Virus record (IMG/VR): IMGVR_UViG_3300025809_000084
Span: 1-30,015 of that record
Direction: 5' to 3' (one strand)
Source: a virus
Length of the DNA: 30,015 bases
Part shown: positions 18,030-27,662 of the stretch, one piece after another
Layout of the letters: the number at the start of each line of letters is the position of its first letter
Position numbering within the stretch: position 1 is the first letter of the stretch
Made by a program: the position numbers and the translations under genes
Notes under the pieces: generated by a model
What the model was told of the DNA's origin: nothing
The model's input: only the letters and a program-made list of their open reading frames with translations
The model's database searches: none

Positions 18030-21000
18030 ATGGCAATAGATCCTATTTACATACACCCAATCTTAGGTGAACTAACACTTGCTGAGGTACAAGACAACGC
18101 TAATTACGAAGAAATGTCTTTAGAAGAATACGTAAGTGCTTTTAATTTAAAGATAAAGGAAAAAGAACCAGTAGGAACAGGTACGGTGTTAAGACCTGAA
18201 GAGGGAAAGCCAATAGTTGTTGCAGGAGAGAATGTACCTGTAGCAACGGAAATAAACGAGACATTCGCTTTGGAATCTCAGTTGGAAGATATTTTATCGG
18301 AATACGAAAAAGTTGAACCAGGAGGTATATTCGGTGACAAATACAATGGCACTAGAGCAGGTAAGATGCTTCTTGATGAAAGATATTCTAATATAAGAAG
18401 TAAGTTAAAGAAAGCATATCAAGGTTCTAATATGGACATAAATAAACCTATGTCTATTATAGATAAAAGCGAGGAAGAGGTGCAGGAGTTTTTAATGGAT
18501 GCTTATCCAGGTGTTTTTATAGAGCAAACAGGTGTTAGAAATGCTTTAAACATAATACTACCAGGAACAGACAAACCAATAGAATTAGATTTACAGCCTT
18601 TTACTTTAGACGGTAGAGACGAAGCTGTAGATGTTTTAAAAAAATTAGATCAAGTTTACAACAGCCAAACAGACGAAGAACTTATTATTAACACTGTTGG
18701 TCAACTAGCTGATGTGCTAGATGAAACAAAAGACGATAGAGCTATAAACAAAGCTTTAGAATCTACAGGTTATAGCGTGTCTATAAATCAATCAAGTGGT
18801 TCTAGAAAAGATGGAACATATCAGCCTTATTCTTATAATGTTTTAAAAGATGGGGTTATTGTTCAAGAAAAGCTAGATGTTAATAAGTTAAGATCTTTTA
18901 TGAAAGAAGGTCTAGGAGATGAAGGTTATGAATCTATAAAGAAAAGTAGTTACGAAGCAACTAGTAACTACTTAGAAACTAAGGCTAGAGAAGTCAAAGC
19001 CGAAGAAAAAATAATAAAATCTAATAAATCTTTAGATTTAGAGTATTTTAAAAACACGTATGCAGAAGATATAATAGCAAACGTAAACCAGGTTTTACCA
19101 GAAGGTTTTAGCGAGGAAGAGCAAGACCAAATAAGAGAGTACATGGAAAGCAACGCTATAGGCGAAATGGTTTATAATGCTAAGCTGGATAAAATGATTA
19201 AAGTGCCAGGTAAAATAGATGACGACATTATTAGAATGAGAAACTGGCGTGGTCTACCTGAAAATATTGTAAATAAAATAGAGCAAGCTGGAGGTGAGGA
19301 TTTTATTAAAAAAATGTATATTGCTGGTATTAAAGAAGTAAAAAACCAAGAATTACTTGACAGATCTTCTACTATAGCAGAAAAAATAATGGCTAACTCT
19401 GGTGATCAAAACTTAATTAGATTAGGTCAAGGTGTTGCTAAAATTGAAAAAACAAAGTTTGACGAAAGAATAAAAGCTCAAGTTAAAGAACTTCCTAATA
19501 TACAAAAAAAGTTTATTGATATATTAAGTGCAAAAGCTAAAGAAATTTCAAATAACTCACCAGAGGGAACTGAAATTAGTATAGAGTATACTCCAAGCGG
19601 TGAAGCTATATTCTCAGTTTCTAACGATAGAAATCTTAATTCTGAAGAGGGTAAAAAACTTAAACAGGCTCAGTCAGAAATGTACAAGCTACAAAATGAT
19701 TTTGCAAATCTTCAAACAGATTACTCAGCTACTATAGAAAATATGCAGAGAGAAGTTTCGGAGTTTTACGCGGCTAACCCTGCTGATGCTGATGTTTTTA
19801 GAAACTCAATGAAAGAGTACGGTATAGGTGGTTTGTTAGCTAAAGATGTTAATGATGCTTTTGCTGGAATACTGTTAGCAGCACCCACTTTGGTTAACGC
19901 TGACTGGGCTGTAGAAGCACAAAGAAGATTAAACGCTAAAAATGAATATTTTGAAAAAATGGGTAGTTACGATGACGGTAACTTTGGTACTTATTTTTTT
20001 AGAACACTAGGCCAGCAGTCTGCTAATATTACTTTAGCTATAGCTACTGGTGGTATTGGTTCAGCAGCAGGCTTATCTTCCGCTATGACAGCTAATGCTA
20101 TTGGTGGTTTATTTGGTTTGTCTTCAGGAGCTCAAACTTATCGTGATCTAAAAACACAACAACAAATAGTTGGAACAGCTGACAAGCAAGCTAAAATAGC
20201 TTTAAATGCTTATGAGAGTGGCATAATAGATTTATATACTTATACTAACACTATGAGAGATATAAACAAAACAAAAGCAATGAGCGAAATAAGCGATGCT
20301 CAAATTGTAAACTCTTCGTTAGCTAATGGTATAATCGAAGGTACTGTAACTAGGTTTTTAGGTACAGCTCCTAACACTATAAAACTTTTAAAAGACTTTA
20401 AATCACCCACGTCCTTAACAAGTATAGCTCAAAATTTATACGCAGGTAATTATCAAAAAGTAGCAAGTTTAATAGGTAAACCGTTGTTAGTTAGAGGTGC
20501 TGGTGAGCTTGCTGAAGAAGAGTTAATATATGGTGGTCAACAGTTTATAACAGAATATGGTATACTTGATAGAGAACTAGATCTTAGCGCTTGGGACGAC
20601 ACTGCTATGTCTACTATAATAACACTAGGTGTTTCTCAAAGCCCAGGTGTTGCTTATTCTGGTATGGTAAATTATAATGCTACTAAAAAGTTTGAGCAGA
20701 AAATAAACAAACTTAGAATAAACAACAATGAGCTTAGCACTTTAATACAAGATTCTAAATTAGATGATAAACAAAAAAAGCTGTTATTGTCTGACATGGC
20801 TTCAAATCTTCAAGAGCAAGGATTAGAACTAGACAGGTTAGGTGTAGATATTCTTGGTCGTGATGTTAACGATATAAAAAGATTAATAGGTACTGAGTTA
20901 ATAAAGTCACAGCTTTTATCACAAGCAGGGGTTATGCCTGGTATGTCTGACGTTGACAAAGCTGAGGTTATAAATTCATATAAAGAGTCTTTAAGTAAGG

Positions 21001-24000
21001 AGCAAGCTAAAGTGTTTGAAACTCAATTAAATGTGTTAGACAGTCAAACTAAAGACATAAAAGAAAAACCAACCAGTACTAAAAAAGCTAAAGAAAGCTT
21101 AGGTGATTTATGGACTAATAACAATAAGTATTTAAGAAAGGTAAATAAAGATAACTATAAATCCAAATCTACTGAAGACCAAATAGTAGCTGTGATAAAT
21201 CATGTAAGAGAGAGCGTTAGCAGAGAAAGTAAAAGAGCAGCAAAAGCAAATCCTGAGATTGTAGAGATTGTTGAAAACGAAACTATAAACGATAAGCCTT
21301 TAAACAATAAACAAAAAGAATCTAGATATAAAGAGCTTGGAGATCAAATGGCTTTAGACAGATCAAGAGCTATTTCCGTGGCTGAAGGTGTAAGTGCTAA
21401 AGCTAGTGATATATTTGCAGATATAAAAAGTGTAAAATTTGTAGAATATACTACAGAAGAAGAACTAAAAGAAGCACTTGAAAATCAAGGTGTAGATGTT
21501 AATTCTGAAGAGTATAAAAACGCTGTTTCTAAATTCAACAATGGTGAAACTTATGGCGCTGTAATGGGTAACACTATAATAACACAAGATAAAGATCAAG
21601 CAGCAAAAGATTTAGATAAAGGCCAAATTAAAGCTGGAACAGTTATACTACATGAGTTTTCTCATATAGTTGATGATGCTCGTATAAAACCTGAAAACAG
21701 AAAGTTATACGCTGAAAACTTAGCCGCGGCAGCTGCTAAAACAAACAATAAAGCTATAGAAGCTGTAGATAAAAGCGTTAGAAACATGCTTGACAATCTA
21801 TATGCTGATGAAAACTTGACTTTTGAGAATAGTGAAAAGTACAGAGATGAATATACTAAGTATATGCAAGAGTATCTGTATGCTTATGAAGATGAAGTAC
21901 AGATAGAGCAAGAAGATAGTTTTATGACTAGAGTGTTTAACAACACTAACCCTAACAAACTTAACACTCCAGAAAAAGCTTTAAGCTATTTAGCTGCTAA
22001 TAACGCGGCATTTAGAGCTGGTAAGGTAAGTAAAAAAACCAAAAAAGCTTTACAAGAATTTGAGGGTAAAGACACTAAGTTTTCAGATAAATCTACAGTA
22101 AACAAATTAGCTGTTGAATATAAAAATGATCCTAACTCCTTTAACACAGGTGATAAATATTTTGACTTCTTTACTCAATATCAATCAGTAGCTTTAGATG
22201 CCATGGGTTACAATGTTGCTAAAGGTGATATACTAGCTGATGAAGCATCTCAGTTTGTAGCTACAGAATTTGAAAGCGTTATAAAAAATTATAAACCTGT
22301 AGATAAAGATGGTAATAAACAAGCTTTTACTACATACGTATTTAACGTATTTAAAGCGGGTAGAGCAAACAAGTTTTACAAACAAGAGTTTGCACCTAAA
22401 GATTTCAAACAAACTAGAATAGGTGTAGGCTTTGATATAGCTGCGCAAGATTCTAACGAGACGCTAGAAGAAAGAGAAGCTAGAGAAGCTAAAGAAACAG
22501 TATCTAAAATAGATCCTAGGAAGTTTAAAATTGTAAGTCCAGATATTAAAAAGCTTGAAAACTTAGTTAATATATCTCAAAGTGATATAGCTCCTTTTAA
22601 CGCTGACTTTAAATCTATAAGTAGTAAATTTGGAACTAAAATTGCTTCGTCTATTTATAACATATCAGAAGGTAAGCTTGATAAAAACGCAAACTTAACT
22701 TACGCTAAAAAAATAATAAACGGTATACCTGAAAGCTCTGAAGCAGGTAGAATACAAGACGACTTTAGAAACGATCAAGAGGTTAGAAAGTTTATAAAAC
22801 TATTACCACCTACAAATGTAACTTCAAAAGAATCTGAGGTTGGGACTAAAGGAGAAAAAATTCTTGTATCTAAAGACGTTCAAGGTAGATCTATAGGTTT
22901 AAAAGGTAGAGTATTAAATTATTTTTACGCTGACAAAACGGGTGAAAGATCATCTGGATTAAGCAGTCAACCTTTTATAAGAAGATTAAAACCTGAATTT
23001 ACAGGTAATATTTCTACTCAAACTATTAAAGATCTTCAAGAAGCTATGGGTATTACTCCTGCTGGAGAACTAAATAGGTATGATAGAAACATAGGTACTT
23101 TTTTAAGTGGTATAGCTAAACTTAAAGGTTCTATAGTAGCTAACACTATAGCTAGAGACAAAGCCTCTAAGTTAAATCAAAAATCCTCTAGATCACCTAA
23201 ACAAATACAAGCAGACATAGGTGCTGGTAGATCTGATATTCAGTTTAGTGAAAAGGTAAAAGGCATACTAGCTAACCCAGTATTTAAACTAGAGACAAGA
23301 GGTGTTGATGGTTTACTTAAAGCATATGGTATAGATGGTACTTTTAAATTTAAAACAAGAGAAGACGTAGATAAATATGTAGCTGAAGTTAAAAAGAATT
23401 TACTACCTTTAATGCCAAGAGCATTTTGGTTTGGAAAAGGTGGTGGAACTGTGTTTACCCCAACATCTAAAGTTTTAGGTAAAAATGAAAAATCTTTATA
23501 TTATGATTATTATGTAGATCAGATGAAAGCTTTAGGTAATTTAGATCTTAATCCTAATCAAAAGTATGGAGCGCCTATAAAAGGTGTTAGTGATTTTTCA
23601 GTGTCTGGTTACGACACGCTTTTTAAGACAAAAGAAATTATAAAAGCAAAAGTTAAATCAGGTGATATAGCTGCTTTTAATAGAAAAGTGGGTAAAATCC
23701 ATCAAGCTATGTGGTATAGATTTAATAAAGCTATACAGTCAAACAAGGAAAATGCTAAAGTAATAGGTAATTATCTAAAAATAACAGGTAGTGACACTGG
23801 ACACTGGCACAAACTTGGAGCTCAATTTGTGGGTTACTCTAATAAAATTACAGGTAGCAGATTTGAATACGAGCATGCTATGCCTGCTACATCCGCTTAT
23901 TTGTATTTATTAGATGTTTCATTATCTAAAAGTGCTTTTGAAAGTGCTTATGATTTTGTTATAGATAACTACAAGTTAATATCATTAGATAAAGCTATGG

Positions 24001-27000
24001 ATAAAAAGCTTATAGCTGTAGGTCTTCGTAGTGAAATGCCAATTGGTTGGAACTTATTAAACAACAAATGGTACGATAGATATTTTAGCGAACTAGTAGC
24101 TACTGTTGATGGAGGTATAGATCCAAGAGGATTAATAAGCATTGATGGTACTAATTTTCAAGATAAATATAATATAAATGCAGATGGTAGTCCTTACATT
24201 AGAGGCACGTTTAAACCAGAAGCTAAATCACAAGTTAAAAAAGATAACATAGCTGACAAAGCTATGAAAAATGCTAGAAGTCCTAAGTACTCTGAGAAAA
24301 TTAAAAAAGCTAGAGTGTTTGATTTTGATGATACATTAGCTCAAACAAAAAGTAACGTTTTATATACTATGCCTGATGGCACAAAAGGTAAAATAGATGC
24401 TGGTACGTTTGCTAAAGACGCTGGTAGAATGGAAGCAGAAGGAGCTGTATGGGATTTTTCTGAGTTTAGCAAAGTCATGAATGGTAAGAAAGGACCGCTA
24501 TTCGATGTAGCAAAAAAGATACAAGATGCTAGAGGATCTGAAGATATATTTGTATTAACAGCCAGACCACAAGACGCAGCTGGCCCTATTAAAGAGTTTT
24601 TAGGAAGCTTAGGTTTAAACATACCTTTAAAAAACATAACTGGATTAGCAGATGGTAGGCCTCAAGCGAAAGCAGATTGGATGCTAGGTAAGTTCGCTGA
24701 AGGGTATAATGATTTTTATTTTACAGACGATCATCTAGGCAATGTTAAAGCCGTTAAAGATGTGTTAAGTGTTTTAGATGTTAAATCTAAAGTACAACAA
24801 GCTAGAATAAAGTTTAGCGAAAAGCTTAGTGACGAATTTAACTCTATGATAGAAAGAAACAAAGGTGTTGATGCTAAAGCTACTTTTTCAGATGCACTAG
24901 CTAGAAGAAGAGGTCAAAAGCAAAAACGTTTTTCTTTCTTTATACCACCGTCAGCTGATGACTTTAGAGGTTTAACAATGTACACGTTTGCTGGAAAAGG
25001 TAAACAAGGTGAAGCTGATCAAGAGTTTTTTGATAAAGCATTAATAAAACCCTACATGAGAGGAGTTGGAGCTGTAGAGCAAGCAAAGCAAAGGATAACG
25101 AATGATTACAGAGCTTTAATAAAAAAGTATCCAAAAATAAAAAAGAAACTAAGAAAGAAATTTGAAGGCACAAAGTATACGACAGATGAAGCTGTGAGAA
25201 TATTTTTATGGGACAGAGCTGGGTTTACTATACCAGGTTTAAGTAAAACAGATCAAGCAAAGATTGTAAACTTAGTATCTAAAAATGAATCTATGGTGCA
25301 GTTTGCCGATGGAGTTGAACTAGTAACTAGATTAGATACTTTTGTAGAGCCAAATGAATTTTGGGACGCTAGCACTATAATAGGTGATTTAAGTAGAGTT
25401 GGTAGAGATGTTAATAGAAAAGAATACTTAAGCGAATTTATAGAAAACGTAGATATAATATTTTCACCAAAGAACTTAAACAAAGTACAAGCAGTATATG
25501 GATTTAGAGTAAGGGAAGCTTTAGAAGATTCTATACGTAGAATGAAGAGTGGTAATAATAAAACTAGTGGTGGTGGAAGATTAGTTGAGTCGTGGAATAA
25601 TTGGGTTAACAACTCTGTTGGTGCTATAATGTTTTTCAACAGAAGATCAGCACTGTTACAGTTAATGTCTTCTGCTAACTTTATTAACTGGTCAGACAAC
25701 AACCCAGCACAAGCTGCTTTAGCTTTAGCAAATCAACCTCAGTATTGGAAAGATGTTATAAGGTTATTTAACTCAGATAAACTAAAACAAAGAAGATCTG
25801 GATTAGAAGGTGATATACAAGAAGCTGAAATTGCTCAAGCATCTAGAAAAGGTGGAATGACAGGTGTTATATCTTACTTGCTTAAAATAGGTTTCACACC
25901 AACACAAATAGCGGATAGTATAGCTATATCTACAGGTGGTGCAACTTTTTATAGAAATAGAATTAATACTTATAAAAAGCAAGGCTTTGAAGCAGATGAA
26001 GCGGAAGCAAAAGCTTTTGAAGACTTTAGTGCTATATCGGATGAGACACAACAGTCTGCAGATCCAATGCTTATATCGGGTCAACAGTCTAGTGTTTTAG
26101 GTAGATTAGTTTTAGCTTTTCAAAATACACCTATGCAGTATACTAGGTTAATTAAAAAAGCTGGTCAAGATCTTATAAACGGAAGAGGTAGTAAAAAACA
26201 AAATATATCTAAAATACTATACTACGGAGCTATACAAAACTTTATATTTAACGCATTACAAAACGCGTTGTTTGCTTTAGTGCCAGGATTCGATGATGAA
26301 GACGAAGATTTTGCAACAGATAAAGAAAAAGAAAAATACGACGAAAAGAAAATTAGAAGTGAGGAAAATAAAATAGCTAGAATAGCTAATGGTATGGTTG
26401 ATTCAATTGTTCGTGGATCTGGTTTAGCAGGTGCAGTTGCTGTTACTATTAAAAACACCATAAGAGAGTTTATTGAGTTTCAAGAAAAACCTCAGTTTTC
26501 TAGAGAAAACGCAGACATAATACTAGCAGCTCTTCAGATATCACCACCTATAGGCTCTAAAGCTAGAAAAATAAACGCAGCGCTACAAACCTTGCAATAC
26601 GAGAAAGATGTTATAAATGAAAGAGGTTTTGATGTTATGATAGATGGTAAGTTTCAGTTAAGCCCTACATACAATATGATAGGTTCATTATCAGCTGCAA
26701 CACTTAATTTACCTTTAGATAGAGCTGTAGATGAAATTAATTCTATAACAGAAGCTTTAGATACTAGAAATACACAATGGCAAAGAATAGCATTAGGTTT
26801 AGGTTGGAGATCATGGGATACAGGTGTTAAAATCGAAGAGCATGATTTAATAAAAACAAAAGCTAAAGCGGCTAGAAAAGAAGCTGGTAAAATAAAAGCT
26901 AAAGAAACTAGAAAAATAAACAAGCAAAAAACAAAAGAGTATAAAGCTTACAGATTATTAGTTTTAGAATCGGTTCCAGATAGTGTTCTTGAAATGATTT

Positions 27001-27083
27001 ACTCAGAAGAAAGAAAAACAGGTAAACCATACCCTGCTTTTAAACTTCAAAAAATATATGATAAATATTCAGATTTAAAATGA
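18030..27083 (+). CDS. Giant polyvalent virion protein: HExxH metallopeptidase, HAD phosphatase and large polyvalent domains
   Basis: A 3017-residue protein, the largest gene here. Residues 611-622 and about 665-705 are Gly/Ala-rich hydrophobic segments. Residues 1208-1212 are HEFSH, a zinc-metallopeptidase HExxH motif inside GTVILHEFSHIVDDA. Residues about 1400-1455 resemble sigma-70 region 2 in spacing (ADEASQFVATEF, then AFTTYVFNVFKAGR). Residues 2094-2258 contain HAD motifs: DFDDT at 2098-2102, VLTAR at 2175-2179, Lys 2214 and FTDDH at 2231-2235. The C-terminal 750 residues match the large polyvalent-protein class I recall from marine phages and MuF-type prophages, with an acidic DEDEDF patch and a Lys-rich end. 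It takes the place of T7 gp16, so ejection into the cell is the best guess. Its stop overlaps the amidase start (ATGA). Confidence 0.72.
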   Translation: MAIDPIYIHPILGELTLAEVQDNANYEEMSLEEYVSAFNLKIKEKEPVGTGTVLRPEEGKPIVVAGENVPVATEINETFALESQLEDILSEYEKVEPGGIFGDKYNGTRAGKMLLDERYSNIRSKLKKAYQGSNMDINKPMSIIDKSEEEVQEFLMDAYPGVFIEQTGVRNALNIILPGTDKPIELDLQPFTLDGRDEAVDVLKKLDQVYNSQTDEELIINTVGQLADVLDETKDDRAINKALESTGYSVSINQSSGSRKDGTYQPYSYNVLKDGVIVQEKLDVNKLRSFMKEGLGDEGYESIKKSSYEATSNYLETKAREVKAEEKIIKSNKSLDLEYFKNTYAEDIIANVNQVLPEGFSEEEQDQIREYMESNAIGEMVYNAKLDKMIKVPGKIDDDIIRMRNWRGLPENIVNKIEQAGGEDFIKKMYIAGIKEVKNQELLDRSSTIAEKIMANSGDQNLIRLGQGVAKIEKTKFDERIKAQVKELPNIQKKFIDILSAKAKEISNNSPEGTEISIEYTPSGEAIFSVSNDRNLNSEEGKKLKQAQSEMYKLQNDFANLQTDYSATIENMQREVSEFYAANPADADVFRNSMKEYGIGGLLAKDVNDAFAGILLAAPTLVNADWAVEAQRRLNAKNEYFEKMGSYDDGNFGTYFFRTLGQQSANITLAIATGGIGSAAGLSSAMTANAIGGLFGLSSGAQTYRDLKTQQQIVGTADKQAKIALNAYESGIIDLYTYTNTMRDINKTKAMSEISDAQIVNSSLANGIIEGTVTRFLGTAPNTIKLLKDFKSPTSLTSIAQNLYAGNYQKVASLIGKPLLVRGAGELAEEELIYGGQQFITEYGILDRELDLSAWDDTAMSTIITLGVSQSPGVAYSGMVNYNATKKFEQKINKLRINNNELSTLIQDSKLDDKQKKLLLSDMASNLQEQGLELDRLGVDILGRDVNDIKRLIGTELIKSQLLSQAGVMPGMSDVDKAEVINSYKESLSKEQAKVFETQLNVLDSQTKDIKEKPTSTKKAKESLGDLWTNNNKYLRKVNKDNYKSKSTEDQIVAVINHVRESVSRESKRAAKANPEIVEIVENETINDKPLNNKQKESRYKELGDQMALDRSRAISVAEGVSAKASDIFADIKSVKFVEYTTEEELKEALENQGVDVNSEEYKNAVSKFNNGETYGAVMGNTIITQDKDQAAKDLDKGQIKAGTVILHEFSHIVDDARIKPENRKLYAENLAAAAAKTNNKAIEAVDKSVRNMLDNLYADENLTFENSEKYRDEYTKYMQEYLYAYEDEVQIEQEDSFMTRVFNNTNPNKLNTPEKALSYLAANNAAFRAGKVSKKTKKALQEFEGKDTKFSDKSTVNKLAVEYKNDPNSFNTGDKYFDFFTQYQSVALDAMGYNVAKGDILADEASQFVATEFESVIKNYKPVDKDGNKQAFTTYVFNVFKAGRANKFYKQEFAPKDFKQTRIGVGFDIAAQDSNETLEEREAREAKETVSKIDPRKFKIVSPDIKKLENLVNISQSDIAPFNADFKSISSKFGTKIASSIYNISEGKLDKNANLTYAKKIINGIPESSEAGRIQDDFRNDQEVRKFIKLLPPTNVTSKESEVGTKGEKILVSKDVQGRSIGLKGRVLNYFYADKTGERSSGLSSQPFIRRLKPEFTGNISTQTIKDLQEAMGITPAGELNRYDRNIGTFLSGIAKLKGSIVANTIARDKASKLNQKSSRSPKQIQADIGAGRSDIQFSEKVKGILANPVFKLETRGVDGLLKAYGIDGTFKFKTREDVDKYVAEVKKNLLPLMPRAFWFGKGGGTVFTPTSKVLGKNEKSLYYDYYVDQMKALGNLDLNPNQKYGAPIKGVSDFSVSGYDTLFKTKEIIKAKVKSGDIAAFNRKVGKIHQAMWYRFNKAIQSNKENAKVIGNYLKITGSDTGHWHKLGAQFVGYSNKITGSRFEYEHAMPATSAYLYLLDVSLSKSAFESAYDFVIDNYKLISLDKAMDKKLIAVGLRSEMPIGWNLLNNKWYDRYFSELVATVDGGIDPRGLISIDGTNFQDKYNINADGSPYIRGTFKPEAKSQVKKDNIADKAMKNARSPKYSEKIKKARVFDFDDTLAQTKSNVLYTMPDGTKGKIDAGTFAKDAGRMEAEGAVWDFSEFSKVMNGKKGPLFDVAKKIQDARGSEDIFVLTARPQDAAGPIKEFLGSLGLNIPLKNITGLADGRPQAKADWMLGKFAEGYNDFYFTDDHLGNVKAVKDVLSVLDVKSKVQQARIKFSEKLSDEFNSMIERNKGVDAKATFSDALARRRGQKQKRFSFFIPPSADDFRGLTMYTFAGKGKQGEADQEFFDKALIKPYMRGVGAVEQAKQRITNDYRALIKKYPKIKKKLRKKFEGTKYTTDEAVRIFLWDRAGFTIPGLSKTDQAKIVNLVSKNESMVQFADGVELVTRLDTFVEPNEFWDASTIIGDLSRVGRDVNRKEYLSEFIENVDIIFSPKNLNKVQAVYGFRVREALEDSIRRMKSGNNKTSGGGRLVESWNNWVNNSVGAIMFFNRRSALLQLMSSANFINWSDNNPAQAALALANQPQYWKDVIRLFNSDKLKQRRSGLEGDIQEAEIAQASRKGGMTGVISYLLKIGFTPTQIADSIAISTGGATFYRNRINTYKKQGFEADEAEAKAFEDFSAISDETQQSADPMLISGQQSSVLGRLVLAFQNTPMQYTRLIKKAGQDLINGRGSKKQNISKILYYGAIQNFIFNALQNALFALVPGFDDEDEDFATDKEKEKYDEKKIRSEENKIARIANGMVDSIVRGSGLAGAVAVTIKNTIREFIEFQEKPQFSRENADIILAALQISPPIGSKARKINAALQTLQYEKDVINERGFDVMIDGKFQLSPTYNMIGSLSAATLNLPLDRAVDEINSITEALDTRNTQWQRIALGLGWRSWDTGVKIEEHDLIKTKAKAARKEAGKIKAKETRKINKQKTKEYKAYRLLVLESVPDSVLEMIYSEERKTGKPYPAFKLQKIYDKYSDLK

Positions 27084-27505
27084 GAACAATAGACAAAATA
27101 ATAATACATTGCTCTGCTACACAGGAAGGTAGAAATTTAGATGCTGCTGAAATAAATAGATGGCACTTAAAAAGAGGATGGAGTGGAATAGGTTACCATT
27201 ACGTAGTTTTACTAGATGGAACTATAGAGTATGGTCGCTCTATATACAAACAAGGTGCTCATGTTAAAAATGAAAATAAAGGTTCTATAGGTATTTGTTA
27301 TATTGGAGGCGTTGAATCAGAACGTGGTTCTAATGGCAAATGGATAGCTAAAGATACTAGAACACCTGAACAAAAAGAAAGCTTACTATTGCTTCTTAAA
27401 ACATTAAAAAAAATGCATGCTAACGCTACTATACATGGGCACAACGAATTTGCTGCAAAAAGCTGCCCATGCTTTGACGCTTATAAAGAATATTGTAACA
27501 TATAA
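27080..27505 (+). CDS. N-acetylmuramoyl-L-alanine amidase, T7 lysozyme (gp3.5) type
   Basis: A 141-residue zinc amidase that cleaves the bond between MurNAc and the peptide of peptidoglycan, here the probable endolysin. Zinc ligands are visible: His10 (IIIHCSAT), His121 (IHGHNEF) and Cys129 (KSCPCFD), aligned to T7 His17, His122 and Cys130. Tyr39 and Lys127 match the T7 catalytic Tyr46 and Lys128. The GWSGIGYHY block is also typical. Length is close to the 151 residues of T7. There is no signal peptide, so release would need a holin, and a candidate lies about 1.1 kb downstream. An extra Cys131 beside the zinc Cys is less usual. The ATG overlaps the stop of the giant gene by 4 bases. Confidence 0.92.
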   Translation: MRTIDKIIIHCSATQEGRNLDAAEINRWHLKRGWSGIGYHYVVLLDGTIEYGRSIYKQGAHVKNENKGSIGICYIGGVESERGSNGKWIAKDTRTPEQKESLLLLLKTLKKMHANATIHGHNEFAAKSCPCFDAYKEYCNI

Positions 27506-27515
27506 AACTAAAAAA

Positions 27516-27662
27516 ATGATAGATAGAATAATAGGAGGACCCGCTAAAAAGAAAACAACATGCTGGAAAGGCTACAGTAATATTGTTAACGGAAAACCAC
27601 AGTTTAAAAAGAAAGGTGATAAAATGGTTCCTGATTGTAAACCTACTAAAAAGAAAAAGTAA
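27516..27662 (+). CDS. Small Lys-rich protein with two cysteines (48 residues), unknown function
   Basis: A 48-residue basic protein starting at an ATG 10 bases after the amidase stop. It contains about 15 lysines, two cysteines (TTCWKGY and PDCKPT) and a Lys-only C-terminus. An in-frame ATG at 27417 would lengthen it to 81 residues, but that extension lies inside the amidase gene in another frame, so the 27516 start is preferred. Its TAA overlaps the next ATG by one base (TAATG). It could be a DNA- or RNA-associated virion peptide, but nothing identifies a family. Confidence 0.6.
   Translation: MIDRIIGGPAKKKTTCWKGYSNIVNGKPQFKKKGDKMVPDCKPTKKKK

Noticed and set aside
25253-25702. 149-codon minus-strand frame
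   Set aside because: It lies antisense within the giant gene, whose frame shows clear conserved-type protein sequence; composition is typical of a shadow frame.
18030-27083. Giant gene as the crAss-like virion RNA polymerase
   Set aside because: No DFDGD-type catalytic motif was seen; the DFDDT motif is accompanied by the other HAD motifs and is better explained as a HAD domain.
27417-27515. Longer start for the small Lys-rich protein (81 residues)
   Set aside because: The extension overlaps the amidase gene in another frame and has no Lys-rich character; the ATG at 27516 fits the spacing of the array.
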